Positions 43,592 through 52,071 of a DNA stretch of 64,000 nucleotides are shown in pieces. The DNA lies in the NCBI GenBank assembly GCA_019637225.1, contig JAHBWC010000002.1, positions 62,001 through 126,000 of the forward strand. Direction: 5' to 3'. The notes below the pieces were generated by a model. That model ran no database searches, was not told the DNA's origin, and was given only the letters and a program-made list of their open reading frames with translations. The translations under genes were made by a program, and so were the position numbers. The DNA is from Labilithrix sp. Lineage in GTDB: Bacteria > Myxococcota_A > Polyangia > Polyangiales > Polyangiaceae. Each line of letters begins with the position of its first letter. Position 1 is the first letter of the stretch.

Positions 43592-44254
43592 ATGGCATGC
43601 ACCGTGCTTCGCGCGAGCCCCATCGTGCGAATCGCTCGCTCCCTCCTCGCCGCCGCCTCCTCCCTGATCTGGCCCGCCGTTGTCGTCGTGATCCCCGTGG
43701 GCATCACGTTCAGCGCGGCACGCGTCTACGCGGAGTCTGGCTCGCCACCGCCACCGGCATGTACGGACTCCACGGTCACGGCGTGTGCCGATGCCAGTGC
43801 AATGCAGGCCTGCGACTGTGGCGATGGCTTCGACTGCGCATGTGCGCCCAAGCAATGCTCCGGAGCAAGCGGCGCGACCGAGGCACTCGTGTGCCAGCAG
43901 GTCGTGACGTCGTGCAGTGCTTACGCGGTTGCGCCGTGCGAGGGAAAGGCGCCAGGCGCTGCCTGCGTGCAGACGGACACCGCCGGCAAACCTGGCGCGT
44001 CAGGCACGTGCAGCGTCCTGTCCAGCGGCTGCCTCGTGAAGAACGCCGCCGGCTTCTATGAGAACACCAACCCGCTCGCTTGCACGGTGGACGTGAGCGG
44101 CAGCGATGCGAGCACGACGCCGTCCTCGCCGAAGGACGGCGATGGGGACTCGGGATGCTCGATGCTGCCGGGCGCGGTCGGCGACTCGACGCTCCTCGCG
44201 GTGCCGTTCGGGCTGGGCCTCGTCGTTGCTCTTCGGCGCAAGCGACGTCGTTGA
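43592..44254 (+). CDS. Exported Cys-rich protein with MYXO-CTERM-like tail
   Basis: This is a 220-residue protein with a long signal (SLIWPAVVVVIPVGITFSA) and a Cys-rich region of about 13 Cys (TACADASAMQACDCGDGFDCACAP). A Ser/Asp linker and a C-terminal tripartite signal follow: GCSMLPGAVG, a hydrophobic stretch (LLAVPFGLGLVVAL) and a basic RRKRRR end. That matches the MYXO-CTERM sorting tail of myxobacteria, where the Cys is processed and the protein reaches the cell surface. ATG 43547 is an alternative start. The function of the Cys-rich domain is unknown. Confidence 0.75.
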   Translation: MACTVLRASPIVRIARSLLAAASSLIWPAVVVVIPVGITFSAARVYAESGSPPPPACTDSTVTACADASAMQACDCGDGFDCACAPKQCSGASGATEALVCQQVVTSCSAYAVAPCEGKAPGAACVQTDTAGKPGASGTCSVLSSGCLVKNAAGFYENTNPLACTVDVSGSDASTTPSSPKDGDGDSGCSMLPGAVGDSTLLAVPFGLGLVVALRRKRRR

Positions 44255-44278
44255 GCGCCGCGCGCTGCGCGACGGCGT

Positions 44279-44941
44279 CTACGCGACGACGAGGGCGAGG
44301 GTGAAGCCGTCCCAGCCCTTCGTGCCGACCGTCTGGATCGCCGTCGCGTTCACGCGCGGGTTCGACGCGATGAGCTCGTGGAGACGTCGAACTCCCTGCA
44401 CCGCGTCGTCGCCGTCCGGGTCGATGACCGCGCCGCCCCGCACGACGTTGTCGACGATGATGACCGCGCCCGGCGCCACGAGATCGAGAGCCCGCGCGAA
44501 GTAGTCTGGGTTGCTCGGCTTGTCGGCGTCGATGAAGACGAAGTCGAACGACGCGCCCTCTCGCTTCAGCGCCGCGAGCGAGTCGATCGCCCGGCCCTCG
44601 CGCACGATCGCGACCTGCGATAGGCCTGCGCGCTCGAGGTTCGACCGCGCGACCGCGGCATGCTTCGGGTCGATCTCGAGCGTGACGAGCCTCCCGTCCT
44701 CGGGGAGCGCTCGCGCGAGCCAGATCGCGCTGTAGCCGCCGAGCGTGCCGACCTCGAGGATCGACTTCGCGCCGCGGATCCGGGCGAGCAGGTGGAGCAG
44801 CTTCCCCTGACTCGCCGACACGTCGATCGCGGGCAGGCCCGCTGCGGCGTTGGCCGCGAGCGCCGACTCGAGCGCGTCGTCCTTCGGCGTGAGCACCGCC
44901 TCGAAGTAGTGGTCGACCGCAGACCAGGTCTCTTTCGACAT
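44279..44941 (-). CDS. O-methyltransferase (COMT-like)
   Basis: This is a 220-residue SAM-dependent O-methyltransferase of family 3. The AdoMet motif ILEVGTLGGYSAIWLA, acidic motif VTLEIDPKHAAVA, metal/catalytic FVFIDADKPSNPDYF and VIIVDNVVRGG match the catechol/caffeoyl-CoA type, which need a divalent metal. The ATG at 44941 is chosen because the frame upstream to 45205 overlaps the hipA remnant and has atypical composition. The substrate is unknown. The gene lies directly downstream of the broken hipA. Confidence 0.92.
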   Translation of the reverse strand: MSKETWSAVDHYFEAVLTPKDDALESALAANAAAGLPAIDVSASQGKLLHLLARIRGAKSILEVGTLGGYSAIWLARALPEDGRLVTLEIDPKHAAVARSNLERAGLSQVAIVREGRAIDSLAALKREGASFDFVFIDADKPSNPDYFARALDLVAPGAVIIVDNVVRGGAVIDPDGDDAVQGVRRLHELIASNPRVNATAIQTVGTKGWDGFTLALVVA

Positions 44942-45267
44942 GCCCGATGGATACGCCACCGTCGGCGCGGAGACGAGCCCGAGCGGAGGGCGAGCCCGAG
45001 TCGGAGGGCGACACCGAACGCGTCGCGACCCACGTGCCCCAAGAGACGCGCTCGAGGAGGTACGGCCTCGAGCAGGCGCTCCGTATGGAAGAGACCCGGC
45101 CCGAGCGGAAGCTCCGGATCGAACGCGAAGGACCGGGGATGCGTGAGCCATTCCTTCGCATACTCGAACGACGCGCTCTCCTTCGCCCCACGCGCACGTG
45201 CCCATAGGCGGCCTGCGCGTACGGGCTCGTCGTCGACGTCGATGTAGACCAAGAGCTCGCGGTCCAT
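44942..45267 (-). pseudogene. Truncated HipA N-terminal fragment
   Basis: A frame beginning at ATG 45267 overlaps the stop of the HipB-like gene by one base, as in intact hipBA operons. Residues 1-65 fit the HipA N-terminal subdomain (ELLVYIDVDDEPVRAGRLW, ASFEYAKEWL, FDPELPLGPGLFHT). After about residue 95 the sequence becomes Arg/Ser-rich and the ATP-binding kinase domain is absent; the frame stays open to 44566, but only inside the O-methyltransferase gene in another phase. A toxin is therefore not encoded. Deletion by insertion or recombination at the methyltransferase boundary is likely. Confidence 0.72.
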
Positions 45268-45605
45268 CAGCGCTCCCCCTCGCGCGACCGCGGGCTGCGC
45301 ACGCGCTGCGGAAGACGCTCCTCCTCGAGCGCGAGCCCCATCCGATCCGTAGCGGCGTCGGCCAACGCCCCTATCCTGTCGGCGAGGCCGAGCACGAACA
45401 GGACGCTCGCGTAGATGCCCATCGATACGGCCGGATCGCCGCGCTCGACCCGGCGGACGGTCGCGCGACTGACGAACGCGCGCTCGGCGAGGAGCTCCAT
45501 GGGGATCCTCCGTCGCCGGCGCGCGGCCGAGATGTCCTGGCCGAGCTTCGTCAAGGCGCGCCGGACGGCCAGCGGAAGCCCAGCCTTGGAGCGGGTCGTC
45601 TTCAT
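45267..45605 (-). CDS. HipB-like XRE-family regulator
   Basis: This is a 112-residue protein with an XRE helix-turn-helix: LGQDISAARRRRRIPMELLAERAFVSRATVRRVERGDPAVSMGIYASVLFVLG. HipB proteins neutralise HipA and repress the hipBA operon. Its gene overlaps the hipA fragment by one base. The region upstream (45606-45660) is AT-richer, with TATACT on the minus strand at 45641-45646 and GCTC-N4-GCTC repeats that could be operator half-sites. With the toxin broken, the protein may still act as a regulator. The C-terminal 30 residues are Arg-rich and unusual. Confidence 0.82.
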   Translation of the reverse strand: MKTTRSKAGLPLAVRRALTKLGQDISAARRRRRIPMELLAERAFVSRATVRRVERGDPAVSMGIYASVLFVLGLADRIGALADAATDRMGLALEEERLPQRVRSPRSREGER

Positions 45606-45823
45606 GGCTCAAAAAACGCCCGAAAAGCGAGCTAATGAGCAGTATATGGCCCATCAAGCGCGCGCGCCATGCGTTCGAGCTCGGCGCGGCCGACCTCGCG
45701 GCGTTCGCCGTTCGAGCCTCACGAAGTCCTGCCGTGACCCAAGCCGAGCTCGATGCCGAGCATCGCGTGGGCGTGCCCGGCACGAAACCCGTCCTCCCGC
45801 GGAGATCCGCGGCGCGGGCGTGC

Positions 45824-46603
45824 TCAGCCCTTTCGCTTGCCCTCCGCCTCGAGCTGCTTGCCGTAGGCTTCGGTCTTCTTCGCGAAGTTGCCGCTCGCCA
45901 GCACCATGCCCTCGGCGAAGAGGGTGCCCATGCCGACGACGTTCATGTTCTGGTGCAGGTACTGATTGAGCCACTTCTTGGTCATCTTGAGACCGAGCGG
46001 ATCGTACGAGAGGAGCTTCTTGATCAGCTTGTCGACCTCGGCGTCGAGCGCGTCTCTGGGGACGACCTTGTTGATGAGGCCGATGTCGTAGGCCTCCTGC
46101 GCCGTGCACGAGCGGTCGGTCATCAAGAACTCGCGCGCGCGGCTCAGGCCGATGCGCGCAGGCCAGAGCAACGCGCCGCCGTCGCCCGGCGGCACGCCGA
46201 AGCCGGAGAGGTGGGGATCGCTGAACGTCGCGTCGTCGCTCGCATAGACGAAGTCGCACGCCAGCGCGATCGACGCGCCCAAGCTGTGCGCGCCCGGCGC
46301 GTACACCTTCGCGATCGTCGGCTTTTCGCAGTTGATCTCGTCGCGAATGATGTCCTCCGCTTCGCGGAAGATCTGCAGCATGTCGGTGTACACACCGAGC
46401 TTCTTGACCCACTCGAAGTCGTACTGCTCGGGCGCGATGAAGGACTTGTTCTTGCCGGTCACCACGACGACCTGCGCGTCGGACTCGTGCGCTCGCCGGA
46501 AGACGCGAGCGAGACCCGCGTGGGTCTTGCCGTCGAGGCCCCCGATCTCGATGGTGAAGACGCCGTTCTCCTCGGTGATTTCGATCAAACCAAACTCGGA
46601 CAT
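45824..46603 (-). CDS. Enoyl-CoA hydratase/isomerase family protein
   Basis: This is a 259-residue crotonase-fold protein. VVVVTGKNKSFIAPEQYDF and KVYAPGAHSLGASIALACDFVYAS supply the oxyanion hole regions; FSDPHLSGFGVPPGDGG and LSRAREFLMTDRSCTAQEAYDIGLINKVV complete the fold. In the best known hydratases two Glu residues add water across the double bond. The second is kept (AREFLMT), but the first, normally in a PE(I/L) context, is His here. An isomerase or other crotonase reaction is therefore more likely than hydration. It follows an acyl-CoA synthetase after 24 bases, so both act on an acyl-CoA. Confidence 0.88.
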   Translation of the reverse strand: MSEFGLIEITEENGVFTIEIGGLDGKTHAGLARVFRRAHESDAQVVVVTGKNKSFIAPEQYDFEWVKKLGVYTDMLQIFREAEDIIRDEINCEKPTIAKVYAPGAHSLGASIALACDFVYASDDATFSDPHLSGFGVPPGDGGALLWPARIGLSRAREFLMTDRSCTAQEAYDIGLINKVVPRDALDAEVDKLIKKLLSYDPLGLKMTKKWLNQYLHQNMNVVGMGTLFAEGMVLASGNFAKKTEAYGKQLEAEGKRKG

Positions 46604-46627
46604 GTCGTTCTCCTGGTCTCGGGGGTT

Positions 46628-48262
46628 TCAGCCGTCGATGGCCCGTGATGAGCCGACGCGCGCTCTCAGCTCGAACTTCTGGACCTTCCCCGTCGAGGTT
46701 CGCGGCAGCGGACCGAAGATGACCGTGCGCGGCACCTTGAAGCCCGACAGACGCTCCCTGCAGAAGGCGATGAGCGCCTCGGTCGCGACCTCGGCGTTGG
46801 GACGGAGCTCGATGAACGCGCACGGCGTCTCACCCCACTTCGGGTCGGGCTGAGCGACCACGGCCGCCGCGAGCACCGCGGGGTGACGACAGAGAGCGTC
46901 CTCCACCTCGAGGCTCGAGATGTTCTCGCCGCCGGAGATGATGACGTCCTTGCTCCGGTCCTTGACCTTCACGTAGCCGTCGGGCGAGCGCACGCCGAGG
47001 TCGCCGGTGTGGAACCAGCCGCCCGCGAACGCGGCCTTCGTCGCCGACGGGTTCTTGAGGTATCCCTTCATGGTGATGTTGCCGCGGAACATCACCTCGC
47101 CCATCGTCTCGCCGTCGGCGGGCACCGGGCGCATCGTGGCCGGATCGAGCACGCTGACGATCTCCTGGAGGTGGTAGCGAACGCCCTGCCGAGCGTTCAG
47201 GCGCGCGCGCTCGGTGAGCGGCAGCGCGTTCCAGGCTTCGTGCTTCTCGCAGACGGCCGCCGGCCCGTAGGTCTCGGTGAGCCCGTACACGTGCGTGAGG
47301 TCGAAGCCGGCGTTCTCCATCGCTTCGAGCATCGCGGCCGGCGGCGCCGCCCCCGCGACCATCGCCGAGACGCGGTGCGTGATGCGGTGCTCGTGCTCGT
47401 CCGCGGCGCTCGCGATCATCGAATGAACGACGGGCGCCCCGCAGTAGTGCGTGACGCGGTGCTCGCGAATGAGGTCGAGGACCGCCTTCGCGTCGACCTT
47501 GCGCAGGCACACGTTCGTCCCCGCGCGCGCGGCGATGGTCCACGCGAAGCACCAGCCGTTGCAGTGGAAGAGCGGCAGCGTCCAGAGGTAGACGGGGTGC
47601 TTCGGAAGATCCCACTCGAGGATGTTGGAGATGGCGTTCAGGCACGCCCCTCGGTGGTGGTACACGACGCCCTTCGGATCGCCGGTCGTGCCCGAGGTGT
47701 AGTTGAGGCAGATGGCGTCCCACTCGTCCTCGGGACCCGCGTAGACGAACGAAGGATCCCCTTCGGCCAGCAGCGCCTCGTAGCTGAGCTCTGACGTGGG
47801 CGGCAGGTCGAGCTCCGGCGCCTCGACGTCGACGACCAAGATGTCGCGTCCGAGCCGGTTGACGGCCGAGCTTGCAAGGGCGGCGAGCTCGCGATCGACG
47901 AGCAAGGCCTTCGCTTCGCCGTGCATGAGCATGAAGGCGAGGCTCTCGGCGTCGAGTCGGGTGTTGAGCGCGTTGAGCACCGCGCCGCTCATCGGCACGC
48001 CGAAGTGCGCTTCGATGAGCGCGGGCACGTTCGGCATGAGCGCAGCCACGGTGTCACCGCGACCGATGCCTCGTCGCCGGAGCGCGCTGGCGAGGCGACG
48101 GCAGCGCTCGTCGGTCTCGCGCCAGCTCTGGCGGAGCGCGCCGTGAATGATCGCCACGCGCTCCGGGTGCACCTCCGCCGCGCGCCCGAGGAAGCTCATC
48201 GGCGTCAGCGGGACGAAGTTCGCGTCGTTTTTCTCGAGGCCGAGCTCGTAGATGGATGCCAT
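46628..48262 (-). CDS. Acyl-CoA synthetase (AMP-binding)
   Basis: This is a 544-residue ANL-superfamily ligase that activates a fatty or aromatic acid to acyl-AMP and then the CoA ester. The P-loop is LNYTSGTTGDPKGVVYHH, and further motifs are YGLTETYGP, GWFHTGDLGVRSPDGYVKVKDRSKDVIISGGENIS and catalytic Lys in PRTSTGKVQKFELR. The start at 48262 gives MASIYELGLEKND, as in the short/medium-chain FadD group; the frame is open to 48304. It is the first gene of the operon with the crotonase-family gene. A divergent AraC-type regulator lies 161 bases away and probably controls both. Confidence 0.93.
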   Translation of the reverse strand: MASIYELGLEKNDANFVPLTPMSFLGRAAEVHPERVAIIHGALRQSWRETDERCRRLASALRRRGIGRGDTVAALMPNVPALIEAHFGVPMSGAVLNALNTRLDAESLAFMLMHGEAKALLVDRELAALASSAVNRLGRDILVVDVEAPELDLPPTSELSYEALLAEGDPSFVYAGPEDEWDAICLNYTSGTTGDPKGVVYHHRGACLNAISNILEWDLPKHPVYLWTLPLFHCNGWCFAWTIAARAGTNVCLRKVDAKAVLDLIREHRVTHYCGAPVVHSMIASAADEHEHRITHRVSAMVAGAAPPAAMLEAMENAGFDLTHVYGLTETYGPAAVCEKHEAWNALPLTERARLNARQGVRYHLQEIVSVLDPATMRPVPADGETMGEVMFRGNITMKGYLKNPSATKAAFAGGWFHTGDLGVRSPDGYVKVKDRSKDVIISGGENISSLEVEDALCRHPAVLAAAVVAQPDPKWGETPCAFIELRPNAEVATEALIAFCRERLSGFKVPRTVIFGPLPRTSTGKVQKFELRARVGSSRAIDG

Positions 48263-48423
48263 GCGTCGTCGAGCGGAACGCGACAACCGCGCCCTACCCG
48301 GCACCGTAAGGGCGCGCCACGAGCTCGTATTGAACGCGCGTCACGCGTCGCTGGAACGTTTCGGACGACGCGCTGCAGCGCGCCACCCGCGGCGGATCGC
48401 GCGGAGTGGAGTAAATTCGAGGG

Positions 48424-49341
48424 ATGGCACGCGAAGAACGCTCGCTCGTCAGCATCGACGCCCTCGCGCGAAGCACGGCGAACTATCGCCCGTGGCTCGA
48501 GGGATCGGCGGCGACCGCGAAGCAGATCGGCGTGCACGGCTTTCGGTTCGACGCGCACGACCAGCTCGCGGGGGTGGCGCTCGACGCCTTCCACGCCATC
48601 CTCTGCTTGCGCGGTCAGGCGTCCATTCGCCGCGCGATGGGCGACGCCGTCGAGGTCCTCGAGCTCGGACCGGGCGACGTGCTCGTCAATCCGATGGCCG
48701 TTCCGCTGCGCTGGAGCTGGTCGGGGGCCGTGGAGGTGCTGAACGTCACGGTGCACCCGGGCTACCTCGACGAGCTCCTTCGTGAATCGGTGGGCGGCGC
48801 GGCGCGCCTGCGCCCCCGCGTCGTCCCGTATTCCCCCGACCCTACGCTCGCCGACCTCGGGCTCGAGCTTCTTCACGAGCTGTCGACGCCGCAGCTACTC
48901 GGGGCGCATCGCGGTGCACGCGCGACCGGCGAGCGGATCGCGCTCCACGTGCTGCGCCGGTACACCGACGTCGAGTACTACAACCACGACCGGACCTTCA
49001 CCCCCGACGAGCGGCGCCTGCTCTTGGAGTACGTCGAGGCGCGGCTCGACGAGCCGATCCGCGTCGAGCGGCTCGCGTCGCTCGTGCGCCTCGGCGAGCA
49101 TCACTTCACGCGAACGTTTCGCGCGACCTTCGGCCAGAGCCCGCAGTCGTGGCTTCGCGAGCGACGTCTCGAGCGCGCCCGCGAGCTGCTGGTCACCACG
49201 AGCCAGTCGATCTCGAGCATCGCCATGGCGACCGGCTTCTCCGACCAGAGTCATTTCACGCGCTGCTTCGGCGCTGCGTTCGGCGTTACACCGGCGGCCC
49301 TGCGTCGAGGGCAGCGCGCGGCTCACCGTGGCGTCGACTGA
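48424..49341 (+). CDS. AraC-family transcriptional regulator
   Basis: This is a 305-residue protein: an N-terminal cupin-like ligand domain (VHGFRFDAHDQL, LELGPGDVLVNPMAVPL) and two C-terminal HTH motifs (RVERLASLVRLGEHHFTRTFRATFGQSPQSWL, SISSIAMATGFSDQSHFTRCFGAAFGVTPAAL). GAGGG is placed just before the ATG. It diverges from the acyl-CoA synthetase operon, the usual arrangement for a regulator and its target. Its last 19 bases overlap the end of the convergent LuxR gene. The ligand is probably the acid or its CoA derivative, by inference. Confidence 0.92.
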   Translation: MAREERSLVSIDALARSTANYRPWLEGSAATAKQIGVHGFRFDAHDQLAGVALDAFHAILCLRGQASIRRAMGDAVEVLELGPGDVLVNPMAVPLRWSWSGAVEVLNVTVHPGYLDELLRESVGGAARLRPRVVPYSPDPTLADLGLELLHELSTPQLLGAHRGARATGERIALHVLRRYTDVEYYNHDRTFTPDERRLLLEYVEARLDEPIRVERLASLVRLGEHHFTRTFRATFGQSPQSWLRERRLERARELLVTTSQSISSIAMATGFSDQSHFTRCFGAAFGVTPAALRRGQRAAHRGVD

Positions 49342-50621
49342 TCGGTCGCGCGAGCCCGGTCGCTCACCGCGCGCGCGAGCTGGCTGCGGTTCGTGATGCC
49401 GAGCTTCGCGTACACGGCGCGGAGCTGGTTCGCGATGGTGCGGGGAGAGACCTGACGCTCGCTCGCGATGCGATCGTTGCTCCATCCGCGCGTGACGTAG
49501 CTCACCACCTCGAGCTCGACGGCCGATAGGGCGCTGGCGTTCGCACCGCGCGGCCGACCATCGACGGCGAGGATGCCGAGCTCACGGTCCGCGAGCTCGA
49601 CGTCGAGCCGATCCATCCGCGAGGGATCGCTCAGCACCGCGAGCTCGACGCGGCGCTTCACGCGGAGCTTCTTCAAGACCTTCGTGACCGCCGAAGTCAC
49701 GGTCCCGGCGGAGAGGCCGAGCGCAAACTCGATCTCCTTGTTCGTCGCCCCGATCGCGAGGTACCTGAGCGTGGCGCACTCCGTGGGCGTGAGCGCGCGT
49801 GGGTCGCGGACTTCGGGGCGGTTTCGATACGCCGCGAGATAGCGACGTCCGCCGGTCTCCCATTGATCGACGAGCGACCACTCCCCGGCGACGAGGCCTT
49901 GCCAGAGCGCGAGCGCGCGCTCCGGCGAGCTGCGCACCGCCTCGCTACGCGCCTGCTCCATCGCCGCGACCGCGCGAACGAGGGTGGCCCGCGCGAGCCG
50001 ATCGCCAGCGACGGGGGTGGTTGCATCATGCAACTTGCCCGAGGGATCGAGGAGAGCGTCTCGTTCCGTCGCGTGCGCGGCGAGCTTGCGCCGCAGGCGA
50101 AGCGCCGAGGCCATGTGAAGGCCGACCCTTCGCCAGATCCCGCGCACGCGCGGAGCGAGCGTCACGAAGCTGCGCGAGGGCGCGGAGACCGAGACGCTTC
50201 CGCTCTCGGCATCTCGGGCGAACAGGCTGAAGCCGTCCGTCACGCCGGTCGGCTTCACCAGCGCGCGGAAGCTCTTGAGGATGGGAGAGTCCGCCCCGAG
50301 CGTCTGCTCGAGCCCGCCGCAGGTCACGGGGCGCGGCCTCAGGAGATCGTAGACGTCGCGGGGCGCTTGGCGATTGACGTCCAACACGCGCTCGCTGAAC
50401 GCCGCGTCGAGACCTTGCTGCACGAAGGCGGGGCTCGCCTCGAGGTTCGGGAGCGACTCGTCCCCAGTGAAGGCATAGACCCCGCAGCCGGTGTCGAGGT
50501 CCGGACGCGCGCTGGCGAGCACGGCGTCGAGCCACTCGGCCTCGGTTCCGTCGAGCCGATAGGCCGCCTCGACGATCTCGATCGCGCGCAGCGCCCGGAT
50601 GTCTCCGCTTCCTCTCGGCAT
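49323..50621 (-). CDS. Regulator with two LuxR-type HTH domains
   Basis: This is a 432-residue cytoplasmic protein. An N-terminal domain of about 270 residues (YRLDGTEAEWLDAVLASARP...) resembles the hypothetical input region of many myxobacterial LuxR proteins and has no receiver. Two separate HTH modules follow: LTPTECATLRYLAIGATNKEIEFALGLSAGTVTSAVTKVLKKL and LSAVELEVVSYVTRGWSNDRIASERQVSPRTIANQLRAVYAKLGI. Two GerE domains in one chain are rare; it could bind paired sites or bridge DNA. It converges with the AraC gene, overlapping 19 bases. Its targets are unknown. Confidence 0.85.
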   Translation of the reverse strand: MPRGSGDIRALRAIEIVEAAYRLDGTEAEWLDAVLASARPDLDTGCGVYAFTGDESLPNLEASPAFVQQGLDAAFSERVLDVNRQAPRDVYDLLRPRPVTCGGLEQTLGADSPILKSFRALVKPTGVTDGFSLFARDAESGSVSVSAPSRSFVTLAPRVRGIWRRVGLHMASALRLRRKLAAHATERDALLDPSGKLHDATTPVAGDRLARATLVRAVAAMEQARSEAVRSSPERALALWQGLVAGEWSLVDQWETGGRRYLAAYRNRPEVRDPRALTPTECATLRYLAIGATNKEIEFALGLSAGTVTSAVTKVLKKLRVKRRVELAVLSDPSRMDRLDVELADRELGILAVDGRPRGANASALSAVELEVVSYVTRGWSNDRIASERQVSPRTIANQLRAVYAKLGITNRSQLARAVSDRARATDQSTPR

Positions 50622-50718
50622 CGAGCCCCTCGCCGACGAGGATAGCGGAGCGTTACCCCCGCCGCCCGATTCGACGCTGCGAGGCCATTGCGTCGTGTGA
50701 AATGATTATCGCTCGAGC

Positions 50719-52071
50719 TTACTTGGGACAGGGCGCCGGGGCGGGGCAGCTGCCCGTCTCTGGCTTGGGAAACGTCTGGTTGCACCGCGCGACGTTCGTG
50801 AACGTGTTGGTCGCGAGGAGCTCGACCGGTTCTCCGGTCCAGCCGCGGACGATGCCGTCGCCGGCGCTGCTGTCGATGGTGGTGTTGGTCACGAGGGGGC
50901 CCGCGGGCCGGCCGCCGACGATCAGGATCGCTCCTTCGTTCGCGAAGGTCGTGTTGAGCGGGCTCGGGCAGTCGAAGCCCGACACCTGCGACGCTCCGCC
51001 GGCGTGGGAGATCGTCGCGTGGGCGATCGCGTCGCGCGGATCGGGCGTCCCCTCGAACACGATCCCGACCCAGTCGCCCGCGGCGGGAGTCGCGGCGGCG
51101 GACGCGAACACGATGGGCTTGTCGGCAGTGCCCTCGGCGCGCAGCGCACCGATCGCCGCGCCGGAGAGCGCGTCGATCTCGAGACGCACGTCCTTGTCGA
51201 AGCGCAGCGTCGCGCCCGGCTCGATCGTGAGAAGCGGCACGGAGCCTTGCCCTGCCACGGTCAGGGACTTCCCACCTGTCGGACCACCGATTCGATACGG
51301 CACGCCGAGCGCCGCCAGCGTCGTGTCCTCCTTGATGTCGTCACGCCCTCCCATCGCTGGAAGGATGATCTCGTCGACGCCGTTGCCGGTGTACGTACCC
51401 TTCGGCAACGTGCCCGCCGCGCGTCCCCAGATGCTGATCGGGAACGTGGCGCCGCCGGTGATCGTGAGGTCCTTGGATCCGGGCGCGAAGCCGCCGCCCT
51501 CGCGGACGAGGATGCCCAGCGACTGCGAGCCCTTGATGGTCACGTGGTCGGCGAGGAGCGTCGGCTGGGTCGGGCTCTCCTGATCGCCTCGGAGATCGAA
51601 CGCCCCGACCTGCGTCACCGAGCTGCCCGCCGGGTTCCCGCCGCCCTCGACGGTGACGTACGCGAGCCGCAGCTCCGAGCCCTCACGAGCCTCGATCGTG
51701 GTCCATGCCGTCGCCGCGTCCCCTCGCTCGAAGCGAATCGGCTTGTCCGCTTCGCCCAGAGCGAGGAGCTTGCCCTCGACGAGCATGCCGACGGCGCCCT
51801 TCATCTGCACGACCGCGCACGGCTCGACGGTGATCGTTCGACCGGCGGGGATCGAGAGCGCCGCGTCGATGACGTGCGGGCTGCCCTCGGCGGTCCACGT
51901 TTCGTCTGCGGTCGGAGTGACGTGGGTGGTGCCTGAGCCGGTGATCGCCGCGCAGGTCGAAGGGGTACTCGGGGGCGGGGTGTCCGTACCCTGTGGCGTC
52001 GACGCATCGTCCGAGCAGGCGAGGACGACGAGAGAGACCGAGAGGCTCGCGGCGAGGGTTCGAGTGCGCAT
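50719..52071 (-). CDS. Right-handed beta-helix-like lipoprotein
   Basis: This is a 450-residue lipoprotein: ATG 52071, lipobox SLVVLAC and a Pro/Thr linker. The body repeats short strands with turns of the type seen in parallel beta-helices (LTITGGATFPISIWGRAAG, AIGALRAEGTADKPIVFASA, AIAHATISHAGG). Such folds often bind or cleave polysaccharide, but no catalytic residues are evident. It ends in a Pro/Cys-rich tail. The start overlaps the stop of the upstream lipoprotein gene, so the pair is co-translated. Confidence 0.75.
   Translation of the reverse strand: MRTRTLAASLSVSLVVLACSDDASTPQGTDTPPPSTPSTCAAITGSGTTHVTPTADETWTAEGSPHVIDAALSIPAGRTITVEPCAVVQMKGAVGMLVEGKLLALGEADKPIRFERGDAATAWTTIEAREGSELRLAYVTVEGGGNPAGSSVTQVGAFDLRGDQESPTQPTLLADHVTIKGSQSLGILVREGGGFAPGSKDLTITGGATFPISIWGRAAGTLPKGTYTGNGVDEIILPAMGGRDDIKEDTTLAALGVPYRIGGPTGGKSLTVAGQGSVPLLTIEPGATLRFDKDVRLEIDALSGAAIGALRAEGTADKPIVFASAAATPAAGDWVGIVFEGTPDPRDAIAHATISHAGGASQVSGFDCPSPLNTTFANEGAILIVGGRPAGPLVTNTTIDSSAGDGIVRGWTGEPVELLATNTFTNVARCNQTFPKPETGSCPAPAPCPK

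Noticed and set aside
44942..45205. 88-residue N-terminal extension of the O-methyltransferase
   Set aside because: It overlaps the HipA fragment in another frame and is Arg/Ser-rich; family members start near 44941.
45267..45605. Functional HipBA toxin-antitoxin pair
   Set aside because: The HipA kinase domain is missing.
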